A stretch of DNA of 64,000 nucleotides, taken from NCBI GenBank assembly GCA_973895155.1, contig OZ316892.1, positions 13,950,001-14,014,000 on the forward strand. The letters are read 5' to 3'. Origin of the DNA: Marsupella aquatica (taxonomy: Eukaryota > Marchantiophyta). Made by a program: the position numbers and the translations under genes. Below are positions 54,798-64,000 of the stretch, piece after piece (the stretch's first letter is position 1; each line of letters opens with the position of its first letter). A model generated the notes under the pieces. That model searched no databases and had not been told where the DNA came from. It was given only the letters and a program-made list of their open reading frames with translations.

Positions 54798-56765
54798 TCA
54801 AGTTAAAACACATGATTCATAGGTGGGCACCATGTACTTGATGTTAATAAATGCATCCTCACCACCATGTTGTTCAAAGAGTTCTAAAGTTTTCTGCACC
54901 AGTTCACCCACGCACGCTTTCTTTTGTTGAGCGTAGTCAATAGCATCTCCGACATTTTCGATGTTGTTCTTGAAAATGTTCATGATTGGCAAAAGTTGTC
55001 GATAGTATGGTACCAATGACTCTCCAACCATTTCTTCCGATTCGACCAATTTACACAGCAGCTGCACATTTTGAATCATCAGGTTGTAAGCAATTCCCCT
55101 GTTTCACGAACTCGTGACATTTCTCAAGTGCTCTTAATTATGCTTGGCCTGTAACCCTGAAGATGCAAACCAATGGTACTTAGTTCATATTTTCCTTTTT
55201 GCTTCTTACGCCCATACGAAACAGTCCTCCAGTCTGGAGAAATGGAAGTTTACTCATGATCCTATCCTTTTGACTTTACAGTGCACAGTAGGCTGCAAAT
55301 TACTTCATGGCACCTGGCTTAAAGCTACAGAGTCCGATGTTTTAATATGCCATCTGGAAACTGTTAGTACAGTTTTGAGTAGTTGCCTGTAACGTTATGT
55401 TGATAACAGCAGGATCTCGAGTGTTGAGAGCCGTCTTTATGGGCACGATCAGTTGAGGTATAACTGGCAAAATCTTCCCCTCGCCAACCTGCCATTAACA
55501 TTGAATGACCGTTCATGGTCTGGTCTAGAATCATAAGGGGAAGTTAAGTCGATCAATCGCCGGGTAATAAGTGAATATGAGATACTCTCTGCCTGAGCCC
55601 ATCCAGAATTAGCAAAGCACAGGTTTGCCATAATTTGCTGGCCAATACAGATTTTTCGATTTCGTCACAGGACGATGAACTCGCGGATCACGAGAATCGA
55701 CCTGGAATTCTATCAGACAGTGCCGATGCTGATCTCGGTATCGTTATCACTTTTTCGTTCGGTAATGTGTTTAGATTTCCTCCAAGTCGTCTGCTACTTT
55801 CGATTAATTTTCTAGAATATTTCACATAAATGAATTATTTTATGTCCATGCGTGCGAGTTAAAGTTGTGTTTTGCAACTCGTTGTCAATGCTGGCTATTG
55901 TTGCATCTTCAAGCTGACTGTAGACTCTTTGGTGCTTGCCATTGTTTCCTTGACAGGGCTAATTAGTCCTGCATGTATGGATAATTATACTGTATGCATC
56001 ATAGAAGCTATTGAGAGGGCAAATATGATAGAGATCTGAAGGGGAAGGACAAGCCTTGAGGAGGTCTTCAACGCCTTTCACAGCAAGAAAGCGATAAGGC
56101 TCTTCTTTCTCGCGAATCCCATCGAAGAAGACGGGCAAATAGTAGTGATAGTCCAATTTGCTAACCTCCACCTTCCAGTTTATGGTGTTTTTGGAACCAC
56201 TGTGCTCAATCGCCAATGGCAAGTCTCCCCTTTCGTAAAACTTCCTGAACTGTCAAACGAAAGCTTTTCTGAGATTGACCATGTGTCAAACCAAAGCTTT
56301 GTGTAGGGTCTCGCTGTCTTGCTCCCTTTGTTTCTCTACAGAATTAATTTGTTTTGAAAGCTGAGATCTCTCTCCTCAGATCGCTTTGTCAAATATCTCT
56401 CTGAACCACACCCGGAGAATATGGTCCAAGTTTTCACTTCCCTGTTAACCAACCAAATTATCATCTACTGTAGACCTACTCTTTAGCCCGGCTTTTTAAT
56501 TAGCCACTCTAAGTTGTTTATTGAGCAACCTTATAAGGTGAAAGTTGAAACGAGAATGTGGACCATCTCACAGGGTGTTTAACATTTCTGAGATTGGTCT
56601 TACTAGAGAGTTTGGGGGATTGTCGCGCTTCTGGAAAGCACCAGCAAGGGGAGGTTCTGCCTTCTGTACTGCACGATGAAGTTCTCCACTTTTTATCTTT
56701 GCACCATCTCCTTTCCGACTGAAGTCTTTGGGATACTTTCTAGCCACCTTATGCCTGAAATTCAT
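54798..56765 (-). CDS. PACRG: PACRG (parkin co-regulated gene product), axonemal inner-junction protein, four exons
   Basis: PACRG joins the A and B tubules of doublet microtubules at the inner junction of motile cilia. In plants it occurs only where sperm are flagellated. Proposed exons on the minus strand: 56765-56604, 56249-56055, 55488-55387, 55061-54798, all phase 0, about 240 residues. Family blocks in order: [111 protein letters not shown]. Intron 1 is GT-AG (GTAAGA donor). Introns 2 and 3 appear to start with GC (AAG|GCTTGT and CAG|GCAACT). The start is tentative: ATG at 56765, with another in-frame ATG at 56777, and an upstream coding exon is possible because TTTCAG precedes GCATAAG at about 56,755. 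Confidence 0.93.
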
Positions 56766-59700
56766 GAATGAAAGCAATCGGTCGGAGTCTTAGACTTTGC
56801 AGTTTTAACATTTATTGCTCAAAATCTACAGTAGGGCTCATAAGTTTAGGGATTCAGTTGAGCCGCCAATAACTTAGACCGTGCACTGATTATGGTCCTT
56901 CACTGGTGAATTTATAACTAAGATAGGTGACTGATCGATGCGTACATTTACGAAGGAAACAAACAACCATCCAGACCAAACTTGCATGAAATTTTATGAG
57001 ACATGTAGATGACTGGGGTTGACCTGAATTCGCAATTTGGGGACCAGTAAGGAAGCTCCTTATTCTCCAATTTAATACGGACATGTGCTCCTGCCCTCCT
57101 ACCAGGCTGGATAACAGAAAATTTCTTTGACCGTCATTGCTTCATAACAACAGAATTGAACATGCTTTCAGTACATTCAACAAATACTATCCAACTCCGA
57201 TCTCTACTGAATGAGAAACCATATGAAACAACGACTCAATATTTCGTACTCCTTCTCCACAACGTGGGGTTGGGCGTCATTCTCCCTCAAATTCACGCTA
57301 CGTTGTTTCACAATGAGTAGATCTTTAGTACCAGGGCAGAATAATAAGGTAACTGAACCTTTGTCTTGGCTCCAGTCCGACCTATTTGCTAGCGAGAAAA
57401 AAATGGACCACGATAATGATGATTTCTGCTAAAGCTTGATTGTTCAATGTCACCACGTGAAATCGATCTACTGCATCTCCATGTGTCGTTTGTAGTAGGT
57501 ATACTTCTCAACACTGGACCTTATGGGATCCAAATGAAGCACATGAAGAAGAACTGAAGGAAACTTACAGCGACTGGAGCAGTTTGGTCAAAGCATGAAA
57601 GGGATTGTGGTGTCTTCTTCAAGCCGGGCTTCCCCTTGATCTTCACGTTGCAGTACTCAAATGTAAACAATTGCCCAGCAATATCATTTTGAGCCATATT
57701 ATTGTTGCCACTTTCATCAATCGGTCAATTTCCTGTCTTTTGAAGCAGCCTTTCTCGCTAGGATTGTTCCATGCCTTGGGGACTTGTTGACGTCAAGAGC
57801 CCTGATCTTGAGTAGAAACCCAAAACATAGCCTTAGTGCAATGGTTGTGCTCTTCGTTGAGGTGAACAACAATTGTACAACATTTGGTGCAAATTCGTGG
57901 TGTGAATGGATCGTACAATTAGACAACTTCCACTGACTCCCATGATGGATGGTTGTGGATTGCTGTGTCATCAGTCTGTTGGTCATTGCTGTGCACTCTG
58001 TAGCAACCTCAACAGATAGTGCTCTCTCCTTACGACCAATGTTGGGGAAGGTAGTAAGTAGCTGTTAGAGTAACACTTGTATCCATTGATGATCGAGGGA
58101 CATACAGTGAAGTCCTACTATCATAATTTCAAGTTGTCATGTCCTCAGCGTCTCTGCGTGTTTTGAATTTATAGGACATTGTAGCTTAGTTTTCTTGACT
58201 GGCTAGTTTAACATCATGCATTTGCTCTATGAGTTGCTGCATTTCTTGGATGACTGGCATATCAATCATTGAAAATAGTATCGAATCGTACCCTTGTTGT
58301 TGAATCATGAGGCCCACGTAGGGTGCCCACTCAATTAATACTGAGCTTTTTTGGAAATGTCAAGACGTCTAAGTATTGGATCATCTCCCATTCAAAAGAA
58401 GTTAAACTACCCATTCATCCTGATTATTCACATTTTTGGGATGATCCTAGTGAGCCCATTTCTTGGTTCATTCATTTATTGTCGAGAAGTTACCAGAAGA
58501 TGCGAGACCGATGATGAGATAATAGATGACTTATGAAGCCTCTTCACAACAACTATAGCACCTCCATCTTCTGTGAGAGCCCTAAATGTATGAATTCTCT
58601 CTCCTATCAATACATGTTTTTTTTCTGCCATTGGAGTTTATTTAATTAAGGTCATCTGTTGAGAGAGAGACATGTTAGGAGACTTGAAACACTCTCGTCT
58701 GTATAAGGTCCCCGTGCATCCTAGCCCATAAGATGAAAGTATAGGAATTGAGGACGAACCTTCTGTGGCGCATGTTCAATAAATTATGATATGATTCAGT
58801 TGTCTCCGTTCTGGCCTACGGGTAAGGAGATCGATGAAATTGAATCTGAAAATTGAAGGTAGTTTCCATTGATTGAGGCGTGGCCTGAGCTAAGTAGCAA
58901 TGCTGATTCGGATACTTTGTCGAAATTCCCTAGCCTCAGCTCGTTTGAGTCATTCGTCGAACAAAACACTTCATCAGCAAAGGTCATGATTTCAATAAAC
59001 AAACTTGTTCTCTAAACTGAGTGGAATCAATGATTTAGTTGAAAGCAATTTTCTGCTCAGTTCATTTGTGTTCAGTTGAATGAATCAAATCTCGTGGCGT
59101 AGATAACGATACATTAGGGTTATGTCTGTTGAATCAGTTGGCCGATGAAAAGTCATTTGCAAAAATAGGAAAGAAAGACAGCCACGTCTGAATCTTCCAG
59201 GTGACGATGTTCACACTTGCAGGCTCATTGAGTTGCCTCAGTGCCCTCGAAGAACCCAGGATCAATTTGTATATCCAACGAGGTGAGGAATCATGTTGTT
59301 GTCCTCTATACACCGCAAGAAATTGCGTTCTTCTCTTTCTTCTTTGAAGAAGCAGAAAGCAATCAAACCCACTAGTTACATGACACACAAATTTCCAAAG
59401 TTGTCAATTCTTTATGAGTACAATGCGGTATCAAGAAGGTCTGATAGTACATAGTCACGCCAGGGCATTGTGGGCTATGAACGAGGGCCTTAGCACAAGT
59501 TTTGAGGGGCTTTTATTCTCAGAATACCCTGGTAACAACAAGGAGTTAGTACACTTGTTATTAGATTTTCATTCTCACTATTTTATTTTTACTTCCTTTC
59601 TTCACAATTGAAGACAGACCCACATTTCATGCAAGTTGAGATTCCTTTTTCTTTTACCAAGAGACGATTACAGTACAAATCTCATATTGCCCTAACTTGC

Positions 59701-62700
59701 AGTCATTGTGATGGAAATTCTCTTTCATTAAGTGCAGAAATGTAGAAAGAAAAAAATTTTAAGAGAAAAAGTTTTTTTTGTCAATCTTTAAGAGAATTTT
59801 GACACATCTTTAGTTCAATTTAATAGAAATTTTTTATTAAAGGGACTCGACCTGCTCAAAAATCTATTAGAGACCCAAACATTGCAAAGAGGCAGCCATG
59901 CATTATAATCATTCAATCATGCAGTCTCCCCAAAAGACTAGGAAATCCACTGATTTCTGTTAGTGGTAACCAGGAACCCAAGCTAGACAATTGCTTCCTG
60001 TCAGGAAAAAAATTGGTTAATATCTCTATGCTAGTACAGTATTTGTTTTTAGCAAATTAATGGCAAAATCTAGATTGAGTTAAACAAGGTAAACCCAGGA
60101 GATATAGTCTGTATTATTTTTGAGTCCTGAGTTTTTCCTAATTATCATGTTTTGTACAATCATCTATTATTCATAGTGAACTGTTTACTTTGAGATCTTG
60201 GTTTAGCTTTTCAAATCTCATTGAACATCAACTTCTTAAAAGAGCCATGCACAAGAGATATGGAGAATATAGTACTTACTGTGAATAGTAATTCTGAAAA
60301 ACTCTTGGAAACTACCATTAACTAATAGTATCTAGCTTCCCCATGTTCATTATCAAAGGGAATCTTAACCTAGTAAGTAATTTTAGAATAGTCTAGACTA
60401 GGGTGCACCAAAGTTCAGTAGATCAACTGTTTAACTTTGAGATAATGTTAACATCCTAGTACTATTCTCTATGGACACAACAAAGTGAAAACTTTAATAA
60501 TCCATAGGAGGAAAAAACATTAAATATTAAAAGTCTATAAGAGAAGATTTGTGACTTAGATGAAAATTTTCCGCAGGATGCACGTACATAGAGAACAAAT
60601 TAATTAAGGATGATGCATGGCAAAGCAAATTTTGAAGTGGACAAAACAAAAGACAGTATTCTATGATGCATTCAATAGAATTCAACGGGACCATCTCAAC
60701 CAGGGGTTACTTTGAAAGCCTTTTTGAAATGACAGGTGTGGACTATGTTAATTTGGGATTATGTTTTGGAAGACAAGAGTACTTTGGGAACAACTAAAAA
60801 CTTCAAGTAAGCTTTCAGCATTTTGACATCACATTGAAAAATGTGGATTTATGCAATAAAATTAACCTAGGATTGTTATGATTCCCAATGGTGGACCTTG
60901 CCACCTAGGACCCTCACCAACCCTAGTACTCTTGCCTAAGTATACTTGGTGCCCAAACGCCTACACGGAAGTCTTTGAGTGCTCAAACAACTAGGTGCCT
61001 TTATCACCCCCAACAACAACTCCATACAAAGCCGCACTTGCTCCCTAACATGACCATTGCTCAACGGTTCTCACTATCTACACAAGCAACCAAACTCATC
61101 AATTTGGTAAGTAACCCATCATGATCTAGGATCCCAAAAACCTTTGTCTTGCCTCAAGCTCAACAATTGTTAGTAAATAGGTTAGCGAATAGAACCTCGG
61201 TCCCGGATTTGTGTGGGCTTGCCAAAAGCCGACACCCATTGTTTGTTTAGAAGAACACCTCTACTGGGTGCCACCCAAGCTTCTCCACTTTCTATCCGTC
61301 ACTAGATGACTGCCCTACCTCCAGGACATGCCCATGGCCCAAATAGCTAGCTTAATTGTCCCGGAGCTTGTCCCAAAGACAGGGACCAGTTTGGCCCTAA
61401 CTCTAGTAATCATCTCTAAGGCTCCCACTCAACTAAGAGTCTAGGGGCCAGTGCACTTGGAACTTAACATCCATGCTTACTCTGCATTGGCTCCCCAATA
61501 ATTTCCCGTGAGAAATTGAACGCGACTTGGTTGCCATTTTGGCAGGATTTGGCAAGTGGGCGAGATAGCCTCCACAAACGAGTACCAAAAGCATCCCAAG
61601 ACCCCGCTAAGCTTAGGAGGATGTAATACTCCTTGAGAGCTTTTCCAAGAAGTCCTCCAACGGACTTCCCATTAAGGAGTTATTGTTATTTTTGTTTGAC
61701 GTTTCTCTTTAATTAGTGTTGCAACTGTCACGCTTTACGACCTGGGTTTGCCCTTGGCCCCCACGGAGACACCACTCCCCTCATATATGCTTCTGGAAAC
61801 TTGTCACCCCCAGACCAACTTTGGTCCCCTATATTTGGCTCTCAACCTGCAGGGTTCCAACCCGATCGCATGGACATGCAACTAACTTGTTATGCCCATA
61901 ACTTTCTAAGTAGTTGAACGTCCATAAATGAAGTGCCTTAGCCCGCTGTGATTGGGCCGACATGGTAATAATGCCCAGGCCCTCAGAACCTGTCATCAGT
62001 TGGGGGTCTCAGATGGCTACCCCTGCGTCGCGACATCACTCCAACGCCAAACGTCCATTGCGCATGAAGTAAAGTTCTTTGGCCTTGGGCTCAACTAAGA
62101 GGAGCTCTCACTCAAGCCCTCAGAAATCAAAGTCCGTTTGGGGGTCCGGACTGTCCACCCTGAGCTCGCTCTTTTCATGAGCCAACCAAGCCATCCAATG
62201 TCAGTCTAAGTCCTTTGTTTGTGCCACTAGCTTAGTGTTTTGGCTTTGCTAGTGCAACGTTTTATTGCCCACAAGTCTCCCCATACTTAGTCCCCATCGG
62301 AGGACTATTTTGGAGACCTGGACCATAGAGGAGCTCAACGTCAAAGTCAGTGACGCCAGAGCTAAGTGGTAGGGTAGTCGAGTTCCACAACTTTCCCCAA
62401 CTCAACCCAAATCAACAAAAAAATGGCATCATGAGCAATGAGTCACATCAACTTGCACCCACCCCTAGAACAAAAATTACACATCTTCCACCCTCCAATA
62501 GCATGCAAGGTTTGAGACATTTTGGAGTTCAAAATTAAGTGTTTATTTAGAGACCAAAAGTGAACATTTAGAGGCTTAAAAGTGAACAAAATAAAAATGC
62601 ACTTTTAGTGAATATAGTGATTTATTTACAGGTCAATATAAGTCAAAATTGTGAAGATTGATATCCTAGCAGATTTTGATGGTTGAGTCAGTCCATTACA

Positions 62701-63290
62701 ACTTTTGATGGTCCATCCAGGCTTTACTTTCATGATTCACCAGTTCAATTTACTTAAAAACAAATTCCTGTGTCTAGTAAAGCACTGCCAATTTTAGCAA
62801 AAAGTGACTTTGATGTAAGTTAAGAACAAGTGTTTTTTTCAATTCTTTGATAGCCTCAATCTTGGCGATTTAGTGAGATCCCAAGTATGATCGGACACAG
62901 AAGTAAAATAATCAGTAAATTTACCAGGATTCCTAATTGAATTGGATATTCATAACTAATAGTAAAAAAATAAGTTACTTGTCATGAGTGAACGTCATGA
63001 CTACCCTCATCAAGAAAAATGCTTGAAACAAATGAGGTGTATAACATCTGGTGTACGGTATGCAATGAGTTTTGAAATTTCTTTGATGGCAGCATACATG
63101 ATTGTGGCCAAAGTCTACAGAGTCATACAATAGCTCAAGTGTAGCATTTAAGTTACTAGCTCCGACTACCCGTTCTTTAAACGTCAATAGCGATGAGGAC
63201 CAAAAAATGCTTGAGACAAAATAGATTTGAGAAAATAATAAGAATAGTGTATCAAAAGAATTGATCATCAGATTGAGCTTCGACTTCCCT
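56766..63290. other. Gene-free 6.5-kb stretch
   Basis: No gene is recognised upstream of PACRG. Open frames such as minus 59134-59388, minus 57717-57986 and plus 57211-57432 lack family motifs. Between about 60,874 and 62,420 the plus strand turns C-rich relative to its AT-rich flanks and holds no long frame; it might be LTR-derived DNA, but I found no paired copy, target duplication or primer site. The remainder is AT-rich. Confidence 0.4.
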
Positions 63291-63299
63291 TGCATTCAT

Positions 63300-63580
63300 G
63301 TGCAGCCCCCTGCTTTTCCATGTGCCATCGCACGATCCACTTGCATTCCCACGCAGGACCCTGCTTTTCCATGTGCCATCATGATCGGCTTGCATTCTTG
63401 ACTTGCATTCTCACGCAGATCCCCTTGCGTTCCTGAGTGCCGCCGCGCCGCTACTTCTAAACCCTGGCTACTATTACCCGCTCCCATTCTCCCCCATTCT
63501 TGCGTTCCTGCGTGCCGCCGCGCCGCTACTTCTAAACCCTGGCTTCTATTACCCGCTCCCATTCTCCCCCATTCTCCACA
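63300..63580 (-). repeat. 75-bp and ~50-bp tandem duplications
   Basis: A 75-bp unit starting TTGCGTTCCTG occurs at 63425 and 63500 with only a few differences and contains CTAAACCCTGGC. Upstream, CCCTGCTTTTCCATGTGCCATC occurs twice (63308 and 63359) about 51 bp apart. Since 75 is divisible by three, the minus frame repeats a 25-residue unit (QGLEVAARRH); no homology is known to me. Confidence 0.9.
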
Positions 63581-64000
63581 GAGTATAGTGGCTCACCCTT
63601 ATGTTGCACACCCCCAATTTTCTTACGCCCCCAGAGTTACGGGCTAGAGGCTTCACTCTAGACCCTAGGTAAGAACAGTAGACTTCAGTTCGCGATTTAC
63701 TAGTAAGATGTTTGGACAGGGAAAGAACAAAGATACAAAATTTAAATATCAAGGCATGATACAATTTAAAATGTGCATCCTGAACAGCATCATGTGGGTT
63801 GAAGATGATAACACACATTTCAAGCTAACATTGCCTGGTTCCCTCGAACTCATTGTCCATGTAGCTGATCGAGTGTTGTGCCCGGTGTTGTGAATGTACA
63901 ATCATGTTCTCTTCAGCATACTAGAAGTGTGAGGAAGGCCAGGCTGGAGCTTGAATCAGACATTCAGTGAGATGACTGATAGACCCGCTTTGAGAATTTG
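63581..64000. other. Window end, no recognised gene
   Basis: An open frame at 63708-63893 follows an acceptor-like TTCAG but has no recognisable homology. Nothing further is supported. Confidence 0.35.

Noticed and set aside
60874-62420. C-rich block starting TGTTATG as a solo LTR or gypsy LTR
   Set aside because: No second copy, target duplication, primer site or polypurine tract was found in the window.
63300-63580. Direct repeats as a CRISPR-like array
   Set aside because: They are adjacent tandem duplications without unique spacers, in a eukaryotic genome.

Overview
The window is nuclear DNA from a land plant that makes swimming sperm, most likely a bryophyte or lycophyte. The plant assignment rests on a GEN1/SEND1-type resolvase in its plant form, a GT-2-like trihelix factor, an intronless AP-3 delta adaptin, a receptor-like kinase with hevein domains, a Ty1-copia element with a plant-type initiator-Met primer site, and AAACCCTA telomere-type units. 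The narrowing to motile sperm rests on a PACRG gene (minus strand, 54.8-56.8 kb). PACRG is a doublet-microtubule protein of motile axonemes and is absent from flowering plants. Introns of about 70 bp to 2.4 kb and about six genes in 64 kb argue against a fern- or gymnosperm-sized genome. The species cannot be fixed from the sequence.

Layout. 1-10.2 kb: no recognisable gene; simple repeats, diverged duplications and a dispersed repeat carrying a nested insertion. 10.24-16.2 kb (+): GEN1-like Holliday-junction resolvase/flap endonuclease in eight coding exons, with a second coherent set of 3' exons that would lengthen the C terminus. 16.6-23.4 kb: gene-free, with tandem duplications, a second copy of the dispersed repeat and the decayed 3' end of a LINE. 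23,458-28,643: a complete but dead Ty1-copia element with 344-bp LTRs and ACTTA target duplications, whose gag-protease region is replaced by GC-rich foreign sequence. 28.6-32.0 kb: a 548-bp terminal-inverted-repeat MITE sitting in a ~68-bp tandem array, then a four-unit ~180-bp array. 34.0-35.6 kb (+): intronless two-trihelix transcription factor behind a long low-complexity leader. 40.5-43.7 kb (-): AP-3 delta. 45.2-46.5 kb (+): multi-pass membrane protein with an isoprenylcysteine-methyltransferase-like end, enclosed by a ~300-bp inverted repeat. 48.8-50.7 kb (-): receptor-like kinase with two hevein chitin-binding domains, broken by one frameshift and carrying HLN where HRD is expected. 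54.8-56.8 kb (-): PACRG. 56.8-64 kb: no recognisable gene.

The genes do not form one pathway. They are ordinary, independently transcribed plant loci: DNA repair, transcription, vesicle traffic, membrane methyltransferase-like protein, cell-surface perception and sperm flagellum. The most interesting points are the chitin-lectin receptor (pseudo)kinase, two apparent GC-AG introns within PACRG, the alternative GEN1 3' end, the foreign cassette inside the copia element, and the dyad-bearing array upstream of the trihelix gene. All homology calls come from reading the translations against remembered family motifs; no search was run.
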